Of a stretch of DNA of 64,000 nucleotides, positions 23,210-34,450 are shown in pieces. The position numbers and the translations under genes are program-made. The notes under the pieces were generated by a model. The model saw only the letters and a program-made list of their open reading frames with translations. It was not told the DNA's origin and ran no database searches. Within the stretch, counting starts at the first letter, position 1, and each line of letters starts with the position of its first letter. The stretch spans positions 12,421,616 to 12,485,615 of the forward strand of contig CM028333.1 in NCBI GenBank assembly GCA_016647705.1. The letters run 5' to 3'. This stretch comes from Eucommia ulmoides (taxonomy: Eukaryota > Streptophyta > Magnoliopsida > Garryales > Eucommiaceae).

Positions 23210-25415
23210 TGTAATACCCCGAAAATTTATATAAGTTTAATATTTTGAGTCGTTTTGTATATTTATAGTATAAATAAATAGTTGATAATTTTTGGGGTAA
23301 TGAGTGTAATTTTATTTTATTTTGGATTTAATAATAACATTATATAAATTTACGGGATGGGTGTGTAATTTTGAACCAAAAACCTTGCATTTGTAACATG
23401 TGTAAAGGCTAGTATGAATAGGGCCGGACCGTGTGGGTGTAAGAAATAAAGGAAGATAATATTATGAGGTGGGTCCCACTTAATTCCATACATGTGTGTA
23501 TATGTTGTCAAGTTGTAATATATTCATGGGGATATATATGTATAGAGAGAATTTGGAATGGGAAGACGCATCTCACGGTTAAAAAAAAAAAGGAAGAAAA
23601 TCGAAAAAAAAAAAATGAAAGAGAAATGAATGTGTGGGTTTGGTAGACACACGAAATAGAGGATGAGGAACCAGATGATGGAGAAAATAATCTCTCTATT
23701 AATTTCTCTACAAATTATCAATTTCGAATTTCAGGTAGAATTTTTATCTCTTTTAATATATGTATTTAATCTCTCTATGGTGTGATTTATATTATTATTG
23801 TGGTTGAATTTTTACTGTAAATTTTTATGAAATAATTATGACTATGTGAAAATTTTATGGAAATCATGCTTATGTGGTTTATGATAATGTTTGTATTAAT
23901 TAAATGCACGTATTAGAGGGATTAGAGTTCTACGGAGCGTTGGCTCACAACCCCACAGTTTGATTGCAAGGCCGGTGGGTATGAAACAGCACCGAGAATT
24001 CTATTTGAATTTTTATATTATTTGTAATAATTGTAGTAATTCCAATAGTTGTGTATACATAAATATATAGATAGATATAATTGATAACTATTAAGAAGTA
24101 TATAATAATAGTGATTAAAATGGTTACAATTATATTATTAATCAGCACAATTTATAATTTATTAATAATTATATATTTGCTTTTGATTACCCAGAATGCT
24201 ATTTAATTAAGGGCCATGAATTAAAGAATGGTGATTCCTTGTTAGATAAGTAATATATAGAATGATTCATATAAAGCTGTTGAGTTATTTAAGATATAGG
24301 AGGATTCATAATTAATATCACTCCTATGATTCATATACAGGATAATTACCCATTTGGTTTGAATTTGAATATTTTAACATCTTAGTATTAAAAACAATTG
24401 ATTCGATAAATCGACAAATTTTATTTTCACGTTAATTTATGGAAAAAAAAAAAGAGAAACAACTATCGGAATTATATTTGAAATTCTATTTGTAAAAATT
24501 GTATTTATTATCTACGATTGTAAAATCGACGCGATAATTCAATAGTTATAAATTAATTTTTTTTTTATAAAACGAATTACTAATTCCTTATCGTCATTGC
24601 ATTATAAAATTTACCAGATTTTATAGGATGAAAATTTAGCCAATCGATTTTAGTATTAATTCTCCAAGGGGAGAAATCGAAACCAGGTGAATATTAACAT
24701 GAGAACCCTATTCTACAATATTTATATTCTCCCGATATTCTATTAGCCAGGTTATGATTAACTGGATTAACCATTTAACTGTATGACACTAGAATTTAAT
24801 GGGATTGTATGACACAGCCAAATTTTATAGTCTAAAATGATTGTGAATTAATAATGGGATCAATCGGCCAATTAGCTAATCAAGTATTGTCTTAACGATA
24901 TATATTCAGCATAAACTATACAAAATAATTATGGGGGCATTTCTAATAAGATATGGTTAATACTTATAAAACAACAAATAGTGAAATATATAGAGTAGAA
25001 TTCTTTATAGGAGATAAACGTTAGTATTGAATTAACCAGTGCCAGGAATTTATTTGGGTATTTAAAAATAATGCGGTAACAAGAATTTCAGCTGAATTTC
25101 TAATTAATTTGTATTAATTGAATTTATTATTTACCGGTGTAAAAATTGAATCAATCAATTCGATATTTGTGATTGTCGTCATTGTTTGATAAATTTCTCG
25201 AATTAATTCGAGATACATTATTGGTTATTCGGTTGTATTTAAATTGTAATTATTATATTTATTAGTTACCACTGTGAAATTGACAACTAAAATTATCGCC
25301 GTTGTTTGTAAAATTTATCCAATTGTATAGAATAAAAATATTGGTGATTTGGTTTTAGTTGAATCCTCCAATAGGGAGAAACCGCATGACGACTCTGAAA
25401 AATCGGGTCGTTACA
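23210..25415 (+). mobile_element. solo LTR of a gypsy-type element with TSD ATATG
   Basis: It begins TGTAATACCCCGAAAATTT and ends AATCGGGTCGTTACA, typical TG...CA termini of plant gypsy LTRs. It is flanked by perfect 5-bp ATATG (23205-23209 and 25416-25420). The left arm of the family B palindrome preserves the uninterrupted site near 21040. At 2206 bp and with no coding frame, it fits a solo LTR. A GAGCGTTGGCTCACAACCCC block near 23936 also suits plant LTRs of this type. Confidence 0.85.
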
Positions 25416-26643
25416 ATATGAGCATTTAAATGACATATCTTGTGGGAACTAACCGTTAGAGGGCTTGTTTCAAATCTATTTAAATAGACCTACGTTTTTT
25501 ACTTTTGGATATATCATTCTATCAAGAACAAATCAATTCATGAGTTTTCTGAGAGTCATTCTGAAAATATACTGAGAGTTTATTGTGAGATTATTCTTGA
25601 GAATTGTTCTTGAGAAAATTGCTGAGAATTTTACGATCACCGATCTAAGCTTTAATTGTGATTCAGTTTTCATTTTTTCGATGGTATCCTGGTGAGATAT
25701 TTTCATGCTACTTTTTTATATTTTGAGTTATTATCATTATTACTTGCTTGGATTTAAGATTTGTGTGAAATTGTTTTCAAACTTTAAAGTGCATAAAAAT
25801 TATTTTTAAAACGATTTTTGTGTTAATCTGATTACATGCTTATTTGTGTGTTACCCATATATTTTTATAATCAGATTTTAAATTTCTCACATAAAATTCT
25901 ATCACTAGTAAATTTGGGACATGAATTGAGTTTAAATTAATTTGAGGTGGTAAAAGCTCTGAGTAAAAAAAGACTTGTCAATTTATTGTAATTGGTGAGT
26001 TATGTGCGGATTAGATATTGTTGAGAATATATAATCAGAGGTAGCTTGGTTTTAATCTCTTCCAGTAAAGAGATTGAGGTTTGATCTTTACCTAAGGCAT
26101 AAAAATGTTAGGTTACTCTTTTCCTCGAAAAGATATAGGTGTTAATTTTTCTTAAATATAATTAGTTTGTGTGATTTTGTAACGTTTCCATCCTTACCAG
26201 TGAAAAAGATACTTGGAGTAATTTTTTGTGAAGTTTGATTCTTACCTAAGTATAAAAGAATTAGGTTAATCTTTAGCCTGTGAAAAAAAAAAAAAAAAAA
26301 AAAAAAAAAAGGTTTTTCTTTAACCTGTGAAAAAGAAATTCTAAAAGTTGATTCTGAGTTTGTGAAAAAAATCATTGTACAAAGGTTTAGTTCCGACTTG
26401 TTTAAAGGAATCTTAGTAGTTTAGTGGGTGCGACTCTCCGTGGGACTCGGATGACTGGATTAGTCAAGAGTAACTTAGTGAACAAGTATATATCGTGGTG
26501 TGCTGTATTCTTACTTTATTTTTTTATTTTTTTATTTTGGTGTGCACCTATTTTATATAATACTTATCCGCTGCTATATAAAAATAATAATTAATTTAGG
26601 ATTAAATTAATTATTTGAAGTTTTAAGTCTGGAAAGATAAATA

Positions 26644-26675
<32 letters not shown>

Positions 26676-26716
26676 TAACTACCCACCCCTCTCTTGGATA
26701 GATCACTGGGCCAACA

Positions 26717-26990
26717 TAAAAAATAACTAAGTTGTCTCTGCACGGACCGGTTTTTGACTTAATCTTTCCCCCATCTTTTGTGTAGATATAGTGTTTTCTC
26801 TTAAGGCTATGGAGGACATAAGAAACAGGGTATCTCCAGCCATGACAAAGGCTGCATTAGCAACCAAAGGCACTCCTGCCTCTAACCCCGAGCCTAGGTC
26901 TACCCTAACAAGGAAGGAAGGCACTGAGCAAGAGGCTTTCATCCGGAATCGAGGTCCATAACTCAACACCAAAAAAGGCAGGAAAGTTGC
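26717..26990 (+). pseudogene. family H extra ORF, middle exon remnant
   Basis: An intron end (pyrimidines then TTTTGTGTAG at 26776-26785) is followed by a mostly open plus frame (MEDIRNRVSPAMTKAAL near 26810). The frame ends exactly at GTTGC (26986-26990), the target duplication of the family A element. The frame's continuation resumes at 33508. The layout equals the family E extra ORF, where an exon follows TTCTTGGTAG at 50508. Confidence 0.5.
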
Positions 26991-28046
26991 TGGTGGCGGG
27001 TAATTAACACACGTCACTTACACCGCAAGTGTACGGGTCAAGTTTTAGTATAGATGGGGAGAGTAAGAGTATCGTGTCCATAGAGAATGATTAAGATTAT
27101 TATTGAGTACCGCGATTATCATAACCTAATTTTATCTAGACGAAAAAAATGTGTTTATAATTAATAATATACTAATACTAAGTTAATTAATCTAATTATA
27201 CTAATACTAATATGAGATGTTTTAGGGAAAATATTGCATAGGGATTAACTTTATTTAGAAAAACGTGTTTGGTCTTGTTTTAGTTTACGTTAATAGCATT
27301 CGACCTATCCGACAATCTCGGTTCGTAAACTCACTCGCCATCTCTCCCGAGTGTAAGACGAGTGAATACGTGACTTCGAATACTAACAAGCATACTAATC
27401 ATGACAAACCGATAAATACAATCGAATATATAAAAAACAACCATTAACGAAAACACAAACTCAAACAAACTACATTTTCATAAATTTATATTAATCCCTA
27501 GACCAAATTTGTTTAGCTCATGGCCATAACCGTTTATACAATGAAAATAAGCTAAACATGCTCAACCATCTACCGAAGTTAAAAAAATAAAGAAGAAACG
27601 AAAGAAACTTAGCCGTAGTCCGAAGATTTGCCGTTAAAAATGCTTTGGAATCGTTTTTTCTTCTTCGCAACGTGTTCTTCTCTTTCGGAATTGGTTGAGA
27701 TGAGAGGAGAAGAAATAGGGAGCAAAAAATATCTCAATAAATATCTAAATCTGATGTAGAGTGACCGTCACGGTGGTGGGCATGTTGGCATAGTCTTCGC
27801 CCCAGCGGTAGAGGAAACGGTGGGTGTAGGGACTTCTCTGCAGTTTCACTGCCGCAACGGTGAGTTTACAGTAACTATAAGGCCCCTCTCTGCATATTCA
27901 CCGCTGCGACGGTGGGCTACTGTTCAGAATATTGCCTCTGTGCTTGTTTTCCCACTGTTCTTCCACCGTTCTTGATCCGATTTCATCCTTATTGATCCGT
28001 TTTCATTCATTTTTACCTCAAACACCTAATTTATACAAAAATAATA
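26991..28046 (-). mobile_element. family A 3' LTR (truncated)
   Basis: Closely similar to 32100-33400, including ACCGCAAGTGTACGGGTCAA, TTTTAGTATAGATGGGG and the palindrome zone 27770-27920. Its first 80 bp or so are missing at 28046. Confidence 0.8.
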
Positions 28047-29308
28047 GTAAGCGTCATTCTAGAACCTGTCAAAGTGTGTGTGTTTAAACTCAAATATACA
28101 ACTCTCAATTGATTAGATGAGATTATCTCTCAATAAAGTTCATGACTTAAACCATTAAGGTATAGGGAATTTATACGCCTAAACCGGGTTCTATTCTCCA
28201 TTAATGTAGGCTTAGAGATTCAAAAAGATCATTAGATCTTGGTTCGATTTTGGGAAAATGGCCAAGGGTATATCAGAAATAGAAAATGGGTTAATGTTGT
28301 TAACTTAACATTACCCAAGGCACATCGCATTGGTACACTCATACTGGAAACCCCACAGTTAAATTGGAAACAACCCTAAACAATCTATTAAGACCGACGT
28401 ACTCACTTGTAAAAAAGAAACATAAATAAACTATATTTACATAGTTTTTTTTTAAACAAACACACCCCCAAACTTATTTGATTTGTACAATTTAAGGGAT
28501 GTGTGAAATATGAACGAAAAATGACAAGTGAGTACTCGAATACCGAACCAATTAATAGCTGGCCCAAAATCCAACCGCACACATCAAGTAGCATTTGCAA
28601 CTGCTAACTTGATTCACTCAAATTTGTGTCTTTGGTTTAGCGATATAGGTTTGGAAAAAGTTCAATTGGCTATGGTATTAGTTTAAGTGTTCAGAATTGA
28701 AATGGCTATTAAGTTTCGATAGGGTAATGAGGGATAAACATTTAACAGGGTAAACTTCAAAGGCTCAAGCGATAAAAATGAATGCCTAAATCATATCTCC
28801 TTAACTACCTCGCCTAGGATTTCGCCTCGAATTTTCCCCAAATCATGTTCTAGAATCCCTATTGTCATGAATTTAAGTGAAGGATAATCATTTTTAAATC
28901 AATTAGATAGTGCTATATTGAGTTTACATGCTCGTGCATTTAGGATCTACAATAACTTTTACTAAAACGATACGTTAAGCACACATAATACACATGAATG
29001 AGCTTTACGTTTGACCTCAATAAACAATCAGGGGACATATTCATCATCGGGTAATGACCCAGATGACGTCAAAACTCAGCACATGAGAATAACTATCCTA
29101 AACAAACATACACACAATAAAAAACAGTAAAACATAAACTACAACTAAAACATATACTAACACATACTAAACATCACCACCAACTTAACACAGGCAATAC
29201 CCAAAACGACCCGTCAACGATCCCAATGACAGTATATAACATGATATGAAGATGGGGGTTTAAAATACATACCTGGGAGGCGGGAGAATCTCGCCTCCAA
29301 ATCAAGTC
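28047..29308 (-). other. family A internal 3' region, non-coding
   Basis: Sequence between gag debris and the 3' LTR. It holds the purine-rich GTTTGGGGGTGTG (minus, near 28468) but no recognisable pol. The block CTGGGAGGCGGGAGAATC lies near 29274. Confidence 0.45.
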
Positions 29309-29313
29309 GGTTG

Positions 29314-30960
29314 TGACGAATTTAACTTATTTTTTACCTTGGGTTGTTACGGCGGAGGATTTCGCATCCTCCTCGTATTGACTACTCGCAAGTGTACAAG
29401 ATCAAAGTTTTAGTATAGAGTGATCATAAAAGATCGGGTTATCGTATCCACAGGGATTGGTATCATTACTATTGAGTATCGCGTTTGTCATGACCTAACT
29501 TTATCTAGGCTAAAAACAAGTGTAATTAATTAATTAAATTAATACTAATATAACATAAATTAACTATACTAATATACTAATATGTTTTAGGGGAAAGAAT
29601 CGCTTAGGGATTAACATATTTGTAAATACATGTTCGATCTCGATTTACTCACGTTTACGGTATTTGACCTATTTGACAATCTCGGTACGTAAACTCCACC
29701 GCCACCTCTCCTGAGTGTAAGACGGGGGAATACATGACTTCAAGTCAACGAAGAAGTCCCCCTCAACGTCTTAAAGACCCTAGGACACGTGAGTCTCGCC
29801 CAACTTCATTGATTGCACACAATCCAACTCCCGACAGGGTCATTGGATCGTTCGTTGTATTTACCCTATCGACAATCTCCGTTCTAAAACTCCCTCGCCA
29901 CCTCTTCCGAGAGTAAGACAAGAGATATAACGCAACTTTGTGTCAACAAAAAAGTCCCCCTCAACGTCTTAACGACCCTAGGTCGCATGAGTCTTGCCCC
30001 AACATCATCGATTGTCCACAATCCAAACCCCGACCGAGTTATAGAATCGTGGCGTTTGTTTACCCTAATCTGAATCCGAGATTTGTCAAACCCCATATTA
30101 TTGATTTATCATTCTAAGCATAATAAATAAGAAATACGATAATCACAATCAAACTACGAAAAACAAACATAAACACAACACCGAAATTATCCAAACCCAT
30201 ATTCATAAATTTATTGTTAATCCCTATACAATCCATGTTTAACTACGACCATAACCTCATTTACAATAAAAGAACAAGCTAAACATGCTCACATGATCCT
30301 AAGTTAAAGAAATAAGAAAAATAATCGAAGAACTTAGCCTCGTCTGAAGATTAGCCGCTAAGAACGCTCAACGATTGCTTCGTCGTATTTTCCACTTAGG
30401 GATGTGAGCTCCACCTCTAAAACTCCTAAACCTAAGCCTAAGTATGGCCTAAGGTGCCCAAATGGCCAGGGGAACAAGAGGATGGGAGAGGAGTGGGTAT
30501 TTATAGACAAAATATCTCAAAATATCTAATAAAAATATCTAGGCTGTGCAGAGGGTCACCGCTACGACTGTGGGATTCAGTGCCGTGGCGGTGGAGTAGG
30601 TCGGTTAGTTGATCGCTGGAACGGTGGATTTGAAAAATATTCTGCTGGTTCACCACCTAGGCGGTGGTCCGTCAGTAGAATTTGTCTTCTCAGCATTTTC
30701 ACCGCCACGGCGGTGGTCTGGATGCCGTGGCAGTAGGCTTGTTTCACAGTTTTGCCTCCGAGCTTATTTTTTCCATCGTTCTTCGATCGTTTTTGGTTCA
30801 ATCTTATCGTTTTCGCTCCAGTTTCCAATCTTTTTGCCCCCACACACCTGATTTATACAAAATGTAATAAAAACTAATTAAAATGTAATAAAATACTATA
30901 TAAACACTCGAAAACTAAATAAATTCGGTTTGGAAATATGTAAGTAGATCACACCTATCA
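29314..30960 (-). mobile_element. nested family A LTR, probably solo
   Basis: It begins TGATAGGTGTGATC at 30960 and has a TATA box CTATAAATACCC near 30513-30503 (minus). It carries the conserved CTCGCAAGTGTAC block at 29385. GGTTG occurs at 29309-29313 and 30961-30965, a tentative target duplication that sets the 3' end at 29314. It is more divergent from the flanking family A LTRs than they are from each other. Confidence 0.7.
30545..30755. repeat. CACCGCC-NN-GGCGGTG palindrome array in family A U3
   Basis: Palindromes such as TTCACCGCCACGGCGGTGG (30699) and TTCACCACCTAGGCGGTGG (30650), plus half-decayed ones at 30556, 30583 and 30615, occur within 200 bp. They lie directly upstream of the LTR's TATA box at about 30510. 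Confidence 0.8.
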
Positions 30961-31204
30961 GGTTGCCTTCCAAGAAGCGCTTGGTTTATGGTCATCAGCC
31001 TGACACGCCGAAGTGCTCGTCAAAGAGCAGTTTCTGCCCATAGTACGTGTTAAATAACACCACATACGGGTCTTGGTTTAATACCTCCTCAAGACTAGTG
31101 AGATATTTCTCTGAATGGCTTGATCTTTCAACATCACACCTCACCGGCTCATGTACTTGGTGGGCATGAAAAGATGTTACTAACGGCGGGAAAGGACAAG
31201 TGAG

Positions 31205-32011
31205 TCACATCGGATCCTCGTAGATGTGATCGTCTTGGATCGAGTACAGCGTCACCAGCTGGAATTCAAATGGTGAAAATTCACAACGATAAATATGTGA
31301 ATCTCCATCGATCTCACCCAAGTACCTCCCGCTTGTCTCTGGTTCCTCCCGGTGGCTTTCATAATCGGATTCGACTTGTTTGCCTCTCTGTGCCACCGTT
31401 TCTGTCTCGGCCTCAACAAAGCAGATATGCTGAACGATTTGCGTTTGAAGAGACGTTATGGTCGCATCAATGTCGGTGCAGACAGTCTCGATAAAATCAA
31501 GACGATCCTCATGCTCGTTGAGTCGATCATGCATCTCCCTCAAGAATATTTGAGTTTCCCCCATAACTATAGCGAACACGTCTTCTATGATAGGGGAAAA
31601 CTCTTCTTCTAGATCCGGAATGTCAATCCATGGCGTCGTAGTGTTGAAACTATCTCCCAAGCTCTGGTGACTTGGTGAATAATTCCAAATCTGATAATCA
31701 TAGGCTACCATTTCCTCCAACGACCAAATGGCTTCATCCGCAGTTAGGTCGTAGAAAGAGGTGCTAGCATTTCCTCCTTCTACCCAGTTCCTGGTTGCAG
31801 ATTGTAACCTGTCAAGGAAATTCAGGAGTTAATATTCCCTTGGGAACCCATGGTTTGGAAACCGAAGTAGCAATTCCTTATATCGATTCCAAGCACTATA
31901 AAATGGCTCGGAATCCCATTGAAAGAATTGCATCAATACTTGTCGATCTAACACCTCCAAGTACCTTACATAAGAAATAGAAAACAAAACTACAAAACAA
32001 AAATTATACAC
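31205..32011 (-). pseudogene. family A gag fragment
   Basis: Two open stretches share one frame and are separated by a single stop near 31853. The upstream part has FYSAWNRYKELLLRFPNHGF, the WxxYKELLxxxPxHGF signature of plant Ty3/gypsy gag. The downstream part has the continuation (NFLDRLQSATRNWV, then LTADEAIWSLEEMV) and a 171-residue acidic C-terminal section with coiled-coil tendency around HDRLNEHEDRLDFIETV. Its place 70 bp after the primer site fits gag. No zinc knuckle, protease or reverse transcriptase follows before the nested LTR at 30960. It is broken and unlikely to be functional. Confidence 0.75.
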
Positions 32012-32075
32012 AAAAGAAATGTCTAAAGTAAAATTGGGTCATTTACTCACAATATCAATAATAATCTAAAACCAT

Positions 32076-32093
32076 TCCCTGGCAACGACGCCA
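32076..32093 (-). other. primer-binding site of family A, tRNA-Asp type
   Basis: Minus-strand TGGCGTCGTTGCCAGGGA differs at two positions from TGGCGCCGTTGCCGGGGA, the complement of the 3' end of plant tRNA-Asp. It lies six bases after the LTR end. A tRNA-Asp primer is known for Athila/Tat-side Ty3/gypsy elements. Confidence 0.7.
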
Positions 32094-32099
32094 AAAATT

Positions 32100-33507
32100 T
32101 GGTGGCGCATAATTAATGCACGCCACTTACACCGCAAGTGTACGGGTCAAATTTTAGTATAGATGGGGAGAGTAATGGTATCGTGTCCACAGGAAATTGT
32201 TGAGATTATTATCGAGTACCACGATTATCATAATTAATTTTATCTAGGCGGAAAAAATGTATTTATAATTAATAATATTCTAATACTAAGTTAATTAATC
32301 TAATTATACTAATACTAATATGAGATGTTTTAGGGAAAATATTTCCTAGGGATTAACTTTGTTTACAAAAATGTGTTTGATCTCGTTTTAGTTTACGTTA
32401 ACGACGTTCGACCTATCCGACATTCTCGATTCGTAAACTCACTCGCCATCTCTCCCGAGTGTAAGACGAGTGAATACGTGATTTCGTATCAACGAATAAG
32501 TCCTCCTCAACGTCTTAACAACACTAGGCCACATGAGTTTTGCCCCAACGTCATTGGTTGCACACTCTCTAACTTCTTCCCGGGTTATTAGATCATCGTA
32601 TTATGTTTACCTTAGCCCAAATCCGGGGTTACCTCTCCCGAGTGTCAAGCCCCGATTTCTCATTATATCATAACAAATATAATAATCATCACAAACCGAT
32701 AAACACAATCGAATTTATAAAGAACAACCATTAACGAAAACACAAATTCAAATAAACTACATTTTCATAAATTTATATTAATCCCTAGATAAAATTCGTT
32801 TAGCTCATGGCCATAACCGTTTATACAATGAAAAGGAGCTAAACATGCTCAACTATCTATCGAAGTTAAGAAAATAAAGAAGAAACGAAAGAAACTTAGT
32901 CGTAGTCCGAAGATTTGCCTTTAAAAACGCTTCGGGATCACTTCTCATTCTTCGCAACGTGTTATTCTCCTTTGGAATTGGTTAAACACTCCCAAAACCT
33001 CTCTCTAAAATATCCTAACTCTAATGGAGCTCTTATAACCGGAGGAGATGAGAGAAAAAGAAATAGGGAGCAAAAAATATCTAAATAAATATCTAAATCT
33101 GGTGCAGAGTAACCGCCGCGGTGGTGGGATTCACCACCGTGGCGATGGGCATGTCGGCACAGTCTTCGCCGCAGCGGTAGATGAAGTAGTGGGCGTAGGG
33201 ACTTCTTTTCAGTTTCACCGCTACGGCGGTGAGTTTACAGCAACTATAAGGCCCCTCTCTACATATTCACCGCGCGGCGGTGGTCTGGACGCCGCGGTAG
33301 TGAGCTGCTATTCAGAATATTGCCTCAGTACTTGTCTTCCCACCGTTTTTTATCCGATTTCATCGTTATTGATCCGTTTTCATGCATTTTCACCTCAAAC
33401 ACATGATTTATACAAAAACACATAAAAATGTATTAAAATGTAATAAACATACTCTCGAAAACTAATAATGTTCGGTTTGAAAATAGATAAGTAATTTACA
33501 CCTATCA
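32100..33507 (-). mobile_element. family A 5' LTR
   Basis: 1408 bp, starting TGATAGGTGTAAATTAC and ending GCGCCACCA. The palindrome zone is at 33110-33310, followed by a TATA-like GGTTATAAGAG near 33040-33028. It carries the ACCGCAAGTGTACGGGTC and TCCCGAGTGT blocks shared by all family A copies. Confidence 0.85.
33110..33310. repeat. palindrome array in family A 5' LTR
   Basis: Elements include ACCGCCGCGGTGGTGG (33111), TTCACCACCGTGGCGATGG (33131), TTCACCGCTACGGCGGTGA (33213), TTCACCGCGCGGCGGTGG (33266) and ACGCCGCGGTAG (33288). They lie about 200-400 bp into the LTR and just upstream of the TATA-like block. Confidence 0.8.
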
Positions 33508-34450
33508 GTTGCCCTCGAGCTGAGGCAAAAGTTTAAGGAGAAGTCGGGGACCCGCCTTGGGGTCCAATCCTGGACTTAACCAAGGAGGATATTGAGCCAA
33601 TATCCCAACTAATTCGGCAACTCCATCACCAGGTATTGATGACAGCTCAAGCCCGACCCCCTGGGTTCTTAAGGAGTTTAACTTTATTGTTGAGGCTTTA
33701 ATCCTCAATTTCTCGGGGATCTCAAGACGATGGTACAAAACCCTCATTCTTTCCCAAGACTACAAGCTCATCTGGGCCTAGTAAAGGTCGAAGAAGATGG
33801 TAGGTCTCTTCAATACTTACACCGAGCTAGTTGCAACATTTGTTTTTTCTTTAATAAACTATTGTCTTTAACACCCTTATCTTATGATCTTCTTTTGTTT
33901 TCCTTTTAGGATCTGGCTTAAGTGTCGACAGTGGCCAACAAAAGAAAGCAAAAGGGCAACGAGTTGATAAAGTCGGTTGGCAACCGTGAAGCCCTCAAGC
34001 TTGAGCTTGGGAAAAAAACGAAGGTTTTGGTAGAGGCTGAGTAAGCCAAGATGGTAGCTAAGAAAAAAAAAAACCAAATGGGCGAGAAAGGCCCAGGATG
34101 ATGCCTCCCGCCATCTCAATTAATCCAAGTCCCAACGAGACAAAATCCATGCCGATCTCGAGGTCGAATGTGGTTAGGCCCCCGAGATCAAGACTTGAGA
34201 CATAGATGATTGGAAAACCTCCAAAGATTATAAGGATCTTGAGGAGGAGTTACAAGGAGAGCTCGTTAGCATGGGATTCAGGGACGCCAAGATGTGAGTC
34301 TTGGTAAAGTACCCTAAGGTGAACTTTTAGAACATCTATTGCCTCAGGGTTGACCCTTCACAACCACACTCCCTTAATGTCGATGAAGAACCAACAACTG
34401 GCGAGGAAGAGATTAAGGAACTACCCTCTAGAGCTATATACAAATAGATT
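33508..34450 (+). pseudogene. family H extra ORF, C-terminal coiled-coil part
   Basis: It continues the exon broken at 26990 (same 5-mer GTTGC). Plus-strand frames with several stops encode charged, Lys/Glu-rich sequence. An intron-like break (pyrimidines then TTTTCCTTTTAG at 33899-33910) comes next, then DLEEELQGELVSMGFRDAKM near 34230. This matches the family E extra ORF in having a helical coil region before the stop. Its strand is opposite to the integrase at 35500-37795. Confidence 0.55.

Larger units (their letters stand above)
19810..26716. repeat. giant imperfect palindrome of two family B LTR copies
   Basis: The left arm (19810-22115) and the right arm (26716 back to 22139, minus the insert 23210-25415) are inverted copies about 2.3 kb long. 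The outer ends are TGTTGGCCTAGTG and, inverted, TGTTGGCCCAGTG. The innermost pairing is TTAATTGTTCATCAAAACC against TTAATTGTCTATCAAAATC, leaving a loop of about 23 nt (22116-22138). Arms differ by perhaps 15-20%, so this is old, or made from two diverged copies. Poly-A (26283-26310) and poly-T (26650-26674) runs lie in the right arm only. No target duplication is visible at the outer ends. Confidence 0.85.
22139..26716 (+). mobile_element. family B LTR, right arm (interrupted)
   Basis: Inverted counterpart of 19810-22115. It carries the same palindrome array (22600-22905), then a 2206-bp insertion (23210-25415), the TATA-like CTATTTAAATAGACC near 25479-25493 and the closing block CCCACCCCTCTCTTGG...GCCAACA at 26716. 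Confidence 0.75.
26991..33507 (-). mobile_element. family A LTR retrotransposon (degenerate) with TSD GTTGC
   Basis: A 5' LTR (33507-32100) is followed by a primer site (32076-32093), gag remains (32011-31205), non-coding internal sequence, and a truncated 3' LTR (28046-26991). LTR ends are TGATAGG...CCACCA. The flanking 5-mers are GTTGC at 26986-26990 and 33508-33512. No reverse transcriptase or integrase is left, so it is either internally deleted or non-autonomous. A second family A LTR (29314-30960) is nested inside. The polypurine-like AAGTTTGGGGGTGTG occurs on the minus strand near 28470-28455. Confidence 0.85.

Noticed and set aside
26142-26375. 77-codon minus-strand frame
   Set aside because: Poly-Phe product of the poly-A run in the right family B arm.
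33048-33425. 125-codon frame in family A LTR
   Set aside because: Runs through the palindrome array; other family A LTRs do not keep it.
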